A stretch of 64,000 nt of DNA from Chrysaora quinquecirrha (GCA_014526335.1 JACTAT010000178.1:140501-204500), one strand, 5' to 3'; positions 11,992 through 24,737 are shown, counted from the stretch's first letter. Translations and numbers: made by a program. The notes: generated from the letters alone by a model not told the origin.

Positions 11992-14900
11992 ATGAAACTG
12001 TGGCATAAAACAGTAGCTTTGCTACTTAGTTTGATAAGCATTTCATGGTGTGAGAAGCCTCCTTTGAAGCCTACACGCGTTCTGTCAGACGGAGAAAACA
12101 AGGCCTACGTTTACGATGGTGTCTTTGGAAAACGCCTCCTGGTCGTCACGAAGGAGATGGTCATTTCGCACGCCACATGGAATTTCGAACACCCTGATCC
12201 TTACCATGGCATTGAGAAGAAAGATAATGGCGATCTTCATTGGTATGCGCCGTTCTCTCCAAAAGGTTTCTCCAATTCTTTGATTTGGAAGGCGCTGAAA
12301 AAGGGCCTACGCGGAACTGGAGTTCTTGATGGCAAAGAGTTTCTTCCTGTCGAAGTTCATGGTGTTATGTTGTTGAGAGGGTTTAGCCCTGTTGTTTATA
12401 AAGGTATGAAAATTAAAAGAATGTCAGGCTCACTCTCTAACCATCCGCAAGCAAAAAGGAAAGACATTTGTATTGCAATAATTATTATTCATAAAACTAA
12501 CAATAATAGTTGTGCAGCCATATCAAAGTGGTATTGTATCCTCCGCAAATTGCATTTAATAGCTCTTGCATTTTGTAAACAGCATCACTATCTGACATCA
12601 GTGTGATGTGAATCCCATCTCTACGAGTTTGCATTATCTTCCAGTCTGCGGAGTGTGGCATGTGCGTACATGAGATAAACAATAGAACAATAGATCATTT
12701 CTAATTTTCCGATGCGAAAATCACATAAAGCACCCAAAAATTAGTCTAGGTGCAAAGTTTTACTATCTTAGCTCTTGTACAATCGATTTTACGAGCGTTC
12801 AAAGTTTACGATTTTATAAGGGCTTTGACCGTGTGGGGTAAAAAGTTTCACCAAGTTCATTTTTTGTGGTCAAAGCCTTTATGAAATCGGGAACTTTGAA
12901 TGCTCATAAAATTAAGAACAATAGTGCCAGGACAGTGAAACTTTGTACCTAGACTAAGTTTTGGCTGCTTTTTAAGATTTTTCATATCGAAAACTCGATA
13001 TTATGTGATTTTTGAAAAATTTTAATGCCGTGTGACGTCATACCGAAATGATCCATAGAAAAGAAAAATAAAAATGCATGCACGGGATCTCATTGAGAAG
13101 TTCCATACTCCACAGACTGGATTATTCAAGCAGCTGGGACATATTAGAAGTAGCCAGTCACAATGAAGGTAACAGGTCAACTTGCCACACTGCAATCTCT
13201 CCATAGTCATGTTGCCACACATCTGGTCAACTCTTCTCTTCAAAAGTAGACTTGCCACACTTAGCTGAACAAGTCAACCCAATCAGCCTGATAAACAGGG
13301 GTTTGGGACACTGGCAGTGCTTCCAATTGTGAATGAATTGCTGAAAAGCCTTCTAGAAAGCTTGTACTAGATTTTCATGAAGAATCACTAAGCAAATTTT
13401 TTAAAATTTGAATTACGAACTGAGGCAAGTTTACCACCAAGGAGTAGCAAGTTGCCCTGGACACAGTGGCCTCGCACCTTCAAATATGTGGTGATTTTGT
13501 CATGTGGCAAGTTGGCAGTGTTTGACCCGAAACCATTAGGAGATGCATGTTTCAATAATTGAACCAAACTAGGCACAGTTGAAGAGGGGTGCTCTTTACA
13601 TCAGGGGCACTCAAAGAGTGCCAAAAATGAGTGCCACTAATTCCTGGGAACAAAAAGTTTTAGGGGGCAAGAAATTTCAATAGTATTTGGTTGAGGCCTA
13701 AAGGTCTTTCATAAAATTTGTTTTTGATCATTTCATTTTTTCCTCTTATTTTAGGCAAAAGTGAAGGTGATCTTTACATGAGAATTTTCCTGACAAAAAA
13801 CATGAAGAAGAATGATTATAGTGAACTACAGTTGTATAGCAAAAAGGAGGAAATATTTGGTTGTGTTCATCCCAGATATGGCAGACTTGCTATTTGGAAC
13901 GATACTGCTGATTTTCTCTTCAAACCACCATCAATGTTTTTTGAACAAGGAGAATACAGTATTCTCATCAGAGCTACAACTGACAAACAGAAGTTTGAAG
14001 ATAGCCAGGCAAAATATGAGGTACAAATCATTCCACTTGTTTTCTTCATAAAACTGGTTTCCACCAGAGAGGTTTCTTGTCATATAACAATGCTTTGAAC
14101 AGTTTTGTGTTCACAGCTGCTGATCAATGGGAATGAGTTTTAATGGGCCCTCTCTCAATGCCTCTTTCTCAATTGTGCCCCCTCACTATAAAGCCCATCC
14201 CTCCATTTTGCCCCTCTCTCCATTGTGCCCCTCTGTCTATTATGCTCCCTCTCCATTATGGCCCTCTCTCCATTATAGCCCTCTCTCCATTATGCCCCTC
14301 TATCCATTATGCCCCTCTCTCCATTGTGCCCCTCTCTCCATTATGCCCCTTTCTCAATTATGCCCTTCTCTCTATTATGCCCCTCTCTCTATTATGCCCC
14401 TCTCTCCATTATGCCCCTTTCTCAATTATGCCCCTTTCTCAATTATGCCCTTCTCTCTATTATGCCCCTCTCTCTATTTGCTCCTCTCTCTCCATTATGC
14501 CCCTCTGCCCCTCCCTCTATCAATCCCCTCTCTCCATTAAGTAGCCTCTCTATTTTGTCCCTCTCTCCTCTATGCCCCTCTCTCTATTACACCCTCTTAC
14601 TATCAAGCCCCTCTACCTATTTATTAGCCTCCTCTATATTAGCCCCTCTCTCTGTTAAGCCCCTGTCTATTTTGCCCTCTCTCTATTTGGCCCCTCTTTT
14701 AAGCTCCCTCACTTTCAATACCCCCACCTTCTCTAGGATCACTCTCAATTAAGTTCCTCTCCATATTCCCCCCTCTCTATCAATCCCCACTTTCCATTAA
14801 GAATCCTCTTTATTTTATCCCTCTCTTTTTTGTTCCCCCTCTTGATTAAACCCCTCTCTTTCCAATTCCTCCTCTCTATTGTGCCCTCTCTGTCTGTTAC

Positions 14901-17900
14901 ACTTTCTAGCTATCAAGCCCAACCACCTTTAGCCCCCTCTTTATTAAGGTTTGAAATATACTGTCATCTGTATAAGGTACTGTATCTGTCAAGCCCCCTT
15001 TGGAGAAAAGAAGAATAATCCCCCATCTTTGTTATGAATGCCTCTCTCAATATAACAGGGTTTTTAAATAAACCCCAGTTTCTATCAAACAAAATCAAAC
15101 TTTCCTTTGCAAAAGATTCCAATCATGTTAAAATGACCCTCTATTCTAGGAATATGTTGCAGAAAACTTGCAAAAGAAAGCACAGCCATTCCCCTACATG
15201 AATGTCAGTGATGAAGATATCCTAAAGATTGACATTGGCAAACATCTCACTCGAAAATTCACCGACACTTCCGGAAGAGTTGCTGCTGTATTCGATAATG
15301 TTGTGCCAGAGGAAGAATTGTTCACACTTCGAAAGTATTTCATTAACAAAAACGCATTCTACAATTATGGTGCTTATGATCCCGATAAGACTGAACAACA
15401 TGATAATGTTAATTGGATTGTCAAAATGAAGGTCAGTCTCCTTTGAAAGCTCGCTTTTTTCAGAGGCATATCCAGGACTGTACTAGTGGGTGGGGGGGGG
15501 GGTAATGTATGGTGGCCGAATCCCCAGGAATTATTTTGGAGCATGCCCTTCAAACTCTCGCAAAACGCCCATTTTGCAAAATATTCCCCTAGCTCCTATG
15601 ATTTGACTTATTTCAGCTACGGTAAATAGCACAAAATTTAACACTTTTTGTTCATACTACTGGCATATGTAGACTCACTACATAAGTCCCAATACTTTGC
15701 TCGATGTTGTTGTTGTTGTTTTCTGCAATTGCTCAGTGTAGAGTGACAAATCAAAATAAGGAGAGGGTAAACTAGAGACTCGTGTCGTGAGTCTATGGCA
15801 TATGTAGAATTTCGGTCAAAGAAATTTGCTTACTCAGGCCGTATTCTAGTACCGCTAAATACACGTGGTTCATTTTGAAGCAGATTGGAACTTATCTGGC
15901 AGAACTCTGCAGTAGAAAAAGAAAGGCACAGTAATTACAATATAAAGTTTATGTTCCATATTTTCCATATCGCTAACATTGCTTCAGGCAACTAAACAAT
16001 CACTCTGCCTCCCTCCCTGAATCCCGGGGGTACTTAATATAATTTTGGTACGGGTATGTGCCGCCTATATGGGTGGGTTTTGGGCACTAAAATTCTCTAA
16101 ACATGAGTATGATTTCAACCAAAACCCCATAAAAGTGGGTGGCAAATTGAAGAAAAGTAAAGAGTTTAACTTTAATTCGGTCAGAAAAGTGGCAAAATCG
16201 CGTCAAAGATGTTCGTAGTACAATATCAAGCAATAAATAAGTCTAGAAAGTCTTATTATTCTCATATTCCGCTTATTTCTACTCATAAAATAGGTCTGTT
16301 TCTGCAAAGGTTTACATTATAAGTGGGTGGGTTTCCGAAATCTGGGCGGCACATCCCCGTCCATTCATAAGTGAAGTACCCCCCCCCCCCGGGCCCTGAA
16401 TTTTACGTTTTTAGACAAATCTCAAGAACCATTTCACTTCAAATATGATTAAACATGTTTATGTCTATGTGATCAAAATTATAGAGAATTGCAAATCTAA
16501 TTGGTTTGTCGTTTGTGTAACCATTGTCATATTAATCAGAAGTAACATATTTCCTGGGAATTGCCTGGAAGACATTCTGAATTAACTCATTCTTTTGTAC
16601 TTTTTTAGCCGCAAGTCGTTGTTGGTAGCCGTATTTGGACGTACGTAAAGCAAGTCATCTCGTATCTTAGCAATGAAACAACTTGGTTTCCTTATGACGT
16701 TGCCATGAACATCATTCAGCACACTCATGCGCCTCGTATCCATTCAGATTGTTCTCAAAAGAGGTACGTATCCTTTGATTTTCATTTTGCATTTATATTT
16801 ATGATTATGATCTTGATTCGGCTTCTTGCGTTCTCTCCAAACACGACGGCCTGTAGTTGTTGTCGTTTTTGGACACAGAATTGGGACACAGTTAATTGCC
16901 CTATATAACCCACCCACAAATAAGATTAGCCCACTCATGGGTAAGCTCACTTTTTCTCTTATTATGGATTTTTCTGAGAAAGAACTAACTGATGGAATCC
17001 ACGGATTAGCATTAACCTACATTAGACAAGACACGGGGGTTCTTCCATAGTAGAGAAGGCAGGGTATGTGCCCCACTCAAGAGTGTACTTCTTCGGACTT
17101 CTAGTCCAGCCAAGGGGTCGTTTTTAGATCTCTAGCCTAGCCAAGTCTATACATTTTTGCAATTTTGGTCTAGACCCACGGTCTAGCCATGGCTATCATG
17201 TTTGACAACGTTCGTCTTGGCGACTAGGCGACGGTCATGCTTTCAGCATTTCCAAATAAAAACTAGTTATTATTCTAGACAAGTGATGACTCCAATGGCA
17301 TTGAAATTTATCATATCACTGGTATTTTTAATATTGGACTAGCCAATGGTATACTTTTCTGCAGTTTTGGACTAGACCCGCTATCTAGCCAGGGGTATGC
17401 GTATCAGACATGAGACTGTTGTTATCAACCTCGTCCCCAGGCCCTAAAATCGAGTTTCCTTGAATCTCAACCGTCAAATCGATTTGTGGCCCTGGTACCA
17501 GCCACAAAATCTGCCAAAATACTGGCAAATTTGGCCTAGCCATCAAAACTAGATGTAGATTCCGAAAGCAGATGTTCTTAGAAAGGAAATGCAAAGATCT
17601 TCATCGATAACTGTCAGGCAAGATGCAATATCTCATGTAGCATCATTTTTTGGTTTTTGTACGTGTTTTTCACATAGTTGTCGGCCTATTTTGGTGTGAA
17701 ATTTTGAAGAAACTGTGACGTCACTTAAAAATATATTGTTTGAACAGCCAATCAAATTGCGAATAGACAGGGCCGATACCAGGGTCGAATATGGACAGCG
17801 GAGTTTCACGTAGGGGCCTATTCCCCCTGGGGACGAGGTTGTGTTGTTATTAGTAATGATCGTGTCTTCAGCTTAAAGGCCCAGTTGTATTCAACTTTGA

Positions 17901-20900
17901 CCTACATTTTCACGATTCCACTGTCTTTTTCGTTCGTTATACAAAAGTAAAGCGGAGAGAAAGCAGCAATCACAAAAATCCCTTACGAGCTCCCCCATAA
18001 GAAAAGCCCTCCTTTTATCGATTTCTCCCCGTCTGTAAATAAACCCAACCTCGGATTAGCCCACCGTAGATATATCATATACACGCTTTTTTTATAAGGA
18101 ACCACTTTATAAGGAACCTAAGTGTAGAAGGCCCGAAAACTTAAAGAACTTATACTACAAGAGAAAATCACTAAGGAACTTTTCACTGTTGAATATTTTT
18201 ATCACTGCAAACAATCCAGAATTAGAAAGCCCGTTCCATTTATTTGCAGTCGGAAATCACATAAATTGTACGTTAAGCATGTATCCAATGTTTCCTTGAG
18301 TAGTCTGGAGCTTTGCTTACACGCAAGTGTATCTGTATAATAGTCATGGCACTGAGGGTGCTGTTAAAATTAAGGAACTATTAAGGAACTTTTGGAACTA
18401 CAATCGTCTCAAAAGTGGTAAAAAATATAAGGAACTTTAAGAACTAGGCGTTGAGCTAGGTTCTTTATAAAAAAAGCGTGTATTCTCTCTATCAATTATC
18501 TCTTTTACTCTTTTTCTTCCTATCATTTCAAGTTGACCGAACTCAATGTTGTATTTTTCAGCATGAATACACATTTCTGATGTATCTTAGCCCGGAATGG
18601 GGCAATGAGAGATATGGCGAAACGATATTTGTTGAACAAGCAAAAGACAAAAAAAGAGTCAAACCAGGCAATGAAAATTTGAAACTCTGAGTAAGTAGTA
18701 TGTTAAACTTCATTTTCCAACCTCTTCTCCAAGAGGAGGTTCTTCCGTTTCTTCAGAGACATTTCAGTCTTCAAGAAGGCGTACGAGATTTTAACGAAAT
18801 AGGGAAATTCAGTCGTTCTTTCTGGGAAAATTGGCTTTCGGAAGTTATCTGTCATTATTAAAGTTGCCATTGCATCTTATCTTAAAGCACTCCCTGCTCG
18901 AATTCTAGGCCCGTTCGCACTGTGTGTGTTGTTGAAATTGACAACGAATTCGCCAGGAGCTTTTCGCATTGTTCGCACTAATTTTTGAATCTTTGGTCAG
19001 CGGTCTCACACTGTGGTGCCTGCGCGCACGCATACGAAACTTTTTCCCCATGTTGATTTTAACCAAAACAAAAGGATTTCCAAAGGGATTTCCGTGAAGA
19101 AATAGGTTTTCGAGCGAGGGTGTACGAGATTTTAAAGGATTTAATTGCCTCTATATTGCGTAGTTCATAGCTAAACTGTCTTTAATATGCAGCCGGTCAA
19201 TACGTAACTCGATGGTTGTGCGAAGAAGCTTTCATCAACTTCACAAAGACATATGTGATTTTTCCCATTTTGGGTTAAAATCGTCCGTTGATACATGGCT
19301 CTTGAGTTTGTCAATTTTGCCTAAAAATGGTCATTTTAAGCACAAATGTTACAGATTGTAGGGCAGGAGTAGACTTATTACATTTGTCCTAGTCTAAGCT
19401 CCTCTACACTCCACCACTCCGCTTCAACAACAAACAACTAAACCTATTGCTTCAAGGAAATCCTTTTAGTTTTGGTTAAAATCTCGTTTCCACTTTGACG
19501 AAACAGCAATTATGTTGTTGTAGTTGTTAGTAGCTGTTTCCGGAAGAGTAGGAGGAATGCAATAAGTCTAGGGGAGGAGGAAGAAGAAGCTTTAATGAGT
19601 CCTAAATATCGCTCACCAAATTGAGGCTATATCCAAACCGAGATCGCTCAAACTGGTTGAAGTGGGTTGGTAGGGTGTGGAGGAGCGGAGACTCATTGAA
19701 TAATTTGAGTGTCAATATACTGCTTTGCTGTGCTTGCCACATTCATAAACAATAACGATTGTTTACGCTGTGTTTGTGATATCCGATGTTTATTTTCCGA
19801 TAGATGCTGTTATTCCCAGATTTGGACGCATCGTTGCTTTCAGAAATATAATCGATCATTCCGCCAGGCCACCCAGTCCGGATTTTCTCGCTGCTAGATA
19901 CACCTTCGCAGTCAAGGTAGGTTGGAAGAGGTATATTTTCAAATACGTCCTATCTATAGTTCTTTTACCGGCCCAAAAGACCTGATTGTCCGGATTTAGG
20001 GTCAAAATACACTCTTTGACAACCTACACGACATGTCCGCTAGGAAAGATTCTGTTTCTGTTTTGAGATTGCTAATTCTGGCCTGTTTGGATGTTTCTGC
20101 AGCAGCATGTCCTCCAGTCTACCTCGTCTTGTTCGTTGGTTGTGATGATGTCGACTGCTGAAGTTTTGATTTTGCGCATTTTTTCTTCTAAACTTTATCA
20201 AATTTCAAATATTAGGGAAAGTTTAGGGATGAATTGAAGATCAAACAATAATTACGAAATAATTTCGGGGAAATAGTTTTACCTCGCATCTTGCACTAGG
20301 GATGATCTGGGGACGAACATCGAAAGATCTGGAGACGAAAATTGAAAGTGTCCCTAATTATGTCCCTTATTAACAATTTTTGGGACAATTTGGGAACAAA
20401 TGACGGTTAATAGACAGAAAATGGTTGGGTCTCTAAGAAACTCTAGAGAAACTTAGGGGTTAATTTGTGAGGGCCATTTAGGGGTTCTACAGAACCTGGC
20501 AACATACGAAATGTATAACCCGGGATCAAGTAAAATTCTCCCTATCAATCTGATTGACTGCCAATCTGAAATATATGCCTACAAAACTCGGGAACGGGGG
20601 AACATGTAACCCCCTAAACGCCCCTTTTTTTACTGTGTGAGAAACTTGTCACCCTTCTTATAAAAGTTCCAAACTTACAGAGTGGTCTGGTGTGGAAAGG
20701 GTCCCAAGGTGGTGATGCGAATAAGGATTTTTACGGAAACGAGGCTCAATGAATTTTATTTTCGTAGGTTGGTCGCTCTCCCGAGATAGCCAAGGCGAAA
20801 ACTGTTCGGGAAATTTTGGATCAATTCAGTGACGACACAAAGGCGAGAGAGTTTCAAGAGGAAATTTACGAGGGAAAATACGACACGATAAATGATGAAG

Positions 20901-21019
20901 CGAATGATCGATTTTTACAGGAAAAACTCGAATTTTACCAAGGCAAAAGCGACGAAATGCACAAAACGTTCAAGCAAAGTTCGTATCAATCACTCAAACT
21001 GAAACAAACTGTTTTTTAA
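11992..21019 (+). CDS. Secreted/ER 2-oxoglutarate Fe(II) oxygenase, duplicated domains, apparent frameshift in exon 5
   Basis: The protein is a prolyl-4-hydroxylase-type 2OG/Fe(II) dioxygenase of about 537 aa; its substrate is unknown. Exons are 11992-12403, 13755-14020, 15150-15431, 16609-16767, 18562-18690, 19804-19916 and 20768-21019. Residues 1-20 form a signal peptide (KTVALLLSLISISWC). The catalytic half has the iron motif HSD (about H365, D367), the distal ligand in IIDHSARPPSP (about H435) and the co-substrate arginine in AARYTFAVKV (about R448). The N-terminal half carries a parallel segment (VHPRYGRLAIW...FLFKPPS...YSILIRA) where the distal histidine is replaced by F, so it looks like an inactive duplicate. 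Exon 5 in its own frame ends in TGA exactly at the donor GTAAGT. Exon 6 fits only if one base is added, so there is a sequence error or a real lesion. The stop is TAA at 21017-21019. Confidence 0.85.
12693..13053. mobile_element. MITE with GATCATTTC ends, in oxygenase intron 1
   Basis: The ends are inverted (GATCATTTC; TACCGAAATGATC). The inner arms also mirror each other: GCACCCAAAAATTAG against CTAAGTTTTGGCTGC, and GGGCTTTGACC against GGTCAAAGCC. A second copy lies at 57767-58158. Confidence 0.75.
14150..15010. repeat. Pyrimidine-rich minisatellite (CCCCTCTCTCCATTATG-type unit)
   Basis: A 15-16-base unit close to CCCCTCTCTCCATTATG is repeated dozens of times in oxygenase intron 2, well ordered to about 14490 and decaying to about 15010. 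The + strand is almost purine-free over long stretches. Frames reading LPLSPLCPSLHYAP in several phases come from the repeat and are not genes. Confidence 0.9.
16023..16393. mobile_element. MITE with CCCGGGGGTACTTA ends, copy 1
   Basis: Left CCCGGGGGTACTTA and right TGAAGTACCCCCCCCC..GGG are inverted. Subterminal ATGTGCCGCC and GGCGGCACATCCCCGT also mirror. The copy at 63441-63815 matches it closely along its length, and a partial copy lies near 36505. It lies in oxygenase intron 3. Confidence 0.8.
16768..18079. other. Oxygenase intron 4, left part: no gene seen
   Basis: It holds repeated TCTAGCC phrases between about 17090 and 17400 (TCTAGTCCAGCC, CTAGCCTAGCC, GTCTAGCCATGG) that suggest a decayed element. 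Short frames in both directions lack splice signals or domain similarity. Confidence 0.4.
18080..18482. mobile_element. MITE with TACACGCTTTTTTTATA ends, intact copy
   Basis: The ends are TACACGCTTTTTTTATAAGG and CTTTATAAAAAAAGCGTGTA. This 403-bp copy is uninterrupted and serves as reference for the split copy at 7565-9181. It ends only 79 bases before the acceptor of oxygenase exon 5. Confidence 0.85.
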
Positions 21020-21189
21020 ATTTGCAAGCTTGCGCAGTGTAAAACAAAACTAGCTCTTTTTATGACAAAATGCTGTAACGTAGAAACGCTGAGGATAACG
21101 GCAAGTGTTCTTGTTCAAAAACAGCCTACCAATTTTTCCATGATAATGCATTTTGTATTTTTCATAGAAGAAATTATCAAATGCTGGTC

Positions 21190-21385
21190 AAGGCCCTGAC
21201 CAAACGATCAAACATTTTTGTCAACTATTATTTGAGGTTTATTTTGCAAGAAATGTTTGGCCATTTGGCCACGGCGAAAAACACTGCTTGTATTTGAAAA
21301 GCTTCAGTAACATAATCTGCTTTTCGCAATTGGTAAATGTTGAACGAGCGACTTCTAGCGACTTGGCCAAACGATCAAACATTTT
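21190..21385. repeat. Fragment of CCAAACGATCAAACATT element
   Basis: It contains GACCAAACGATCAAACATTT near 21198 and GGCCAAACGATCAAACATTT near 21364, plus TGGCCATTTGGCCAC. It is related to the fuller copies at about 42474-42866 and 45346-45683. It lies just downstream of the oxygenase gene. Confidence 0.6.
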
Positions 21386-23147
21386 GCTTGAAGGCAATAC
21401 ACCCTTTCAACCAAGAGCCTTGCTTTCAAAATGTACGAAAATTTCTTGGTACCAAAATTTTGACCCCAGATTCAGATTGAGCACCTTCAGTTTAGTGCTG
21501 AGAGAAATTTTTACGCTTCTAGTCCTTTAAGATGTCGATTTTATAGCCACTAAAAGTTTGGGGGAAACTTTACACCCTCAGTCATTTTTCACGATCAAAT
21601 CTAAAATCAGCATCGTAAGGACTAGAGGCGTAAAAATTTCCCTCAACAGTAAAATACAGATGATTAATTCGAATCTGAAGTCGAAGTTTTTCTGTGAGGC
21701 GATTTCCAAATTTTATAAAAACGAGGCCCTTAATGGAAGAGGTGCATTTCAGATGAACAGATGATGTTTGAAAGACTGTCCTATTGTGCAACCTGCCCCT
21801 GAAGTGGTGGTGTTGGGGAGGGGTAACTTTGACATGCATCAACATTGATGACACGCATGCATGACACGCTTTGATTTATTTAATTTCGCTCTCAACATGA
21901 ATAAAGTTTTGTAGTTTTTGCTGATTTTAGATTTTCCACTTTGTATTTATTTTTGTATCAGCTTGTGTTTTTCTTAATATTTTCTGCATACCAAAAGTTG
22001 CGGGTCGTTTCTGTCATAATTTTGACCAGCCTACTTTTCGGTCAAATCATTCGTGTTGTTTCTGTTGTTTCGGGCAATGTCTGCGACGATTCGGCAACTG
22101 TTCGTAAAATCCAGGATCCAGGGCCGTCGGAAGCGGGGGCTGGGGGAGCTTAAAACTAATTTTTGAAAACAATAGAATGACGTCTTAAATTCGTTACGTC
22201 ATCGAGTACTTTTCAGTTCGCCCCCTCCCCAATCTGAGATTTCTTCCCGCGTTCTCGAACACTCGTTGAAAATATTAGAAAAACAAAAAAATCAGTGATA
22301 TACTTCTCATGTGTTCATGCGTAGACGGAATCTCTCCCCATCTTTGCATAAAATAATGTAATGAGGATGCTGCTGGAAAATTGTCCCTTAATTGGAGATT
22401 GAAACTCCAGTGTTTCTTTTCGAGTCTGGAAAGGTCGGAGGAATGGTATTGTGTCAGTCAGTGCGCGCACATGCTGTTGTGACCTGGTTGTGACCTTGTG
22501 ACTGTGTTACATCACGATCACGCAAGCAAGAAACCGTAAAAAAAGGAGAGCAGATGCCAGCCGGTACGTAGCAAAGTTTAGATCATAGAAAACTATTTTA
22601 CTCTACTTGCTATGCTACTATTAAAAGTTGCTTGAATATAGGTAGAATCGACCTCTCTTTTTGCCCTCTGTCTTTCAATTGTTGAACCTGAGGGAAGGAG
22701 TTCGATTATTTTAGATGGCCTAGTCCCCCTTTGCTTGCTTGCTCAATCAGACATTACTGGCCTGGCCGGAGAAAAGATACGTTACACTGTCACTGTATCT
22801 ACTTGCGTTTTGGAGTCTCTGACGTGTGACCGAGCTCTATGTGAAGGTTTCTTTGTCGGAGAAGCCTATTTTAAGAATCGAAATCTTTTTGTTTCTGGGG
22901 CATCTTCTTGTTCTTAAAAACAAAAGGAATAATGCTTCTGAACAATTACAAAAACAATTTGTTTATAGGGGGGGGTAGCTATTGGGGATGTATTTTATTT
23001 CATTTTTTCTTAATGACAAAAGCTGCAATGGGTGTCGTCCACATAGGTAGTATGACTGAACCAAGACCCTCTCTTGACTCTAAATAATACAATGAATAGC
23101 CAGTTCAGGCTTGTTTGTTTTCCATTGTTGATTCTAAAATTGATGAT
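21386..23147 (+). other. Intergenic stretch between oxygenase and thioesterase genes
   Basis: No gene is supported. AATAAA at 21900 could serve the oxygenase transcript, but it lies 880 bases past the stop. Short frames here have no recognisable domains. Confidence 0.3.
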
Positions 23148-23520
23148 TAGATGATGATGATGAAAATGATGATGGCCATGATGATGATAATGATGATGAT
23201 AATGATGATGATGATAATGATAATGATGATGATGATGATGATGATGACCATGATGATGATGTTAATGATGAGGACAATGTTGATGATCATGATGATAATC
23301 ATGATGATGATGATTAGATGATGATGATAACGATTATGATGGCCATGATGATGATGACAATGATGATGCCAGTGATGGTGAAAATGATGATGACAATGGA
23401 GATGACAATGATGATAACAATTATGATAATTACGATGATGATGATAATCATGATGGTGATGATGAAGATGATGATGATGAAGATGATGATGATGATGATG
23501 ATGATGGTGATGGTGGTGAC
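23148..23520. repeat. (GAT)n microsatellite
   Basis: Long runs of GATGATGAT broken by GATAAT and GACAAT. The poly-His/poly-Ile and poly-Met frames across it are repeat translations. Confidence 0.95.
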
Positions 23521-23648
23521 ATCTGGTCAACAGAAAACACCCAAATTGTCTTAGCAATGATTTCTAATTGCTCTTGCTTGTTAGTCATATTAATTTTTTG
23601 TACCACTCTTTTTATTGAAGGTGCATAATCTGTGCAAATTGGCACAAA

Positions 23649-23871
23649 TTGATGTTCTTCCTACTGAGGAATGCTAGAAGAATACCAAGCCTTATAAAAA
23701 GAATTGGCCTGACAAAGATGCAGTCCGCACATACATCAATGAAGAATATTGAGGTATGTCGAGTGATGGTGCCTGATGATGCCAACATTGCTGGAAACGT
23801 TCATGGAGGAACCATTCTGAAAATGATTGAAGAAGCTGGTGTAATCATTGCAACTAGACATTGTAATCAAG
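23649..23871 (+). CDS. ACOT7: Acyl-CoA thioesterase 7-like, first exon only
   Basis: Cytosolic/mitochondrial acyl-CoA hydrolase of the hotdog fold, which splits long-chain acyl-CoA into fatty acid and CoA. The exon encodes a basic leader (FFLLRNARRIPSLIKRIG), possibly a mitochondrial presequence, then VMVPDDANIAGNVHGGTILK followed by MIEEAGVIIATRHCN. This is the highly conserved start of the first hotdog domain of ACOT7, with the DDAN and GNVHGG signature. The exon ends at 23871 before the donor GTAGCA. No continuing exon is found: 13 bases later the octamer microsatellite starts and then the gap. Two adjacent ATGs (23649, 23652) could start it. An upstream exon is also possible. Confidence 0.85.
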
Positions 23872-23883
23872 GTAGCAAAGCAA

Positions 23884-24737
23884 TTTATTGATTCTTTGAT
23901 CATTTCAACCTTTGATTCTCTGATTCTCTGATTTGATTCTTTGATTCTTTGATTTTTGATTCTTTGATTCTTTGATTCTTTGATTCTTTGATTCTTTGAT
24001 TCTTTGATTCTTTGATTCTTTGATTCTTTGATTCTTTGATTCTTTGATTCTTCTTTGATTCTTTGATTCTTCTTTGATTCTTTGATTCTTTGATTCTTTG
24101 ATTTTTGATTCTTTGATTCTTTGATTCTTTGATTCTTCTTTGATTCTTTGATTCTTTGATTCTTTGATTCTTTGATTCTTTGATTCTTTGATTCTTTGAT
24201 TCTTTGATTCTTTGATTCTTTGATTCTTTGATTCTTTGATTCTTTGATTCTTTGATTCTTTGATTCTTTGATTCTTTGATTCTTTGATTCTTTGATTCTT
24301 TGATTCTTTGATTCTTTGATTCTTTGATTCTTTGATTCTTTGATTCTTTGATTCTTTGATTCTTCTTTGATTCTTTGATTCTTCTTTGATTCTTTGATTC
24401 TTTGATTCTTTGATTTTTGATTCTTTGATTCTTTGATTCTTTGATTCTTTGATTCTTCTTTGATTCTTTGATTCTTTGATTCTTTGATTCTTTGATTCTT
24501 TGATTCTTTGATTCTTTGATTCTTTGATTCTTTGATTCTTTGATTCTTTGATTCTTTGATTCTTTGATTCTTCTTTGATTCTTTCATTCTTTGACTCTTT
24601 GATTCTTTGATTCTTTGATTCTTTGATTCTTTGATTCTTTGATTCTTTGATTCTTTGATTTTTGATTCTTTGATTCTTTGATTCTTTGATTCTTTGATTC
24701 TTCTTTGATTCTTTGATTCTTTGATTCTTTGATTCTT
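23884..24737. repeat. (TTTGATTC)n octamer microsatellite, running into the gap
   Basis: About 100 copies of TTTGATTC occur with occasional TTC or TTT slips. The minus-strand frame of repeated IKESKNQR peptides is the repeat read through and not a protein. The array is interrupted by the N run and is probably collapsed. Confidence 0.97.

Noticed and set aside
14127..14752. Three overlapping frames reading LPLSPLCPSLHYAP
   Set aside because: They come from the CT-rich minisatellite in an intron; all three phases are open because the unit lacks stops.
16705..17050. Two plus-strand frames continuing past oxygenase exon 4
   Set aside because: They are read-through of intron sequence after the donor GTATCC; the catalytic domain continues at 18562.
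23147..23557. Poly-His / poly-Ile frame of 136 aa
   Set aside because: It is the (GAT)n microsatellite read on the minus strand.
23736..24587. Minus-strand frame of 283 aa made of repeated IKESKNQR peptides
   Set aside because: It is the octamer microsatellite TTTGATTC read in frame; there is no non-repeat coding sequence or splice context.
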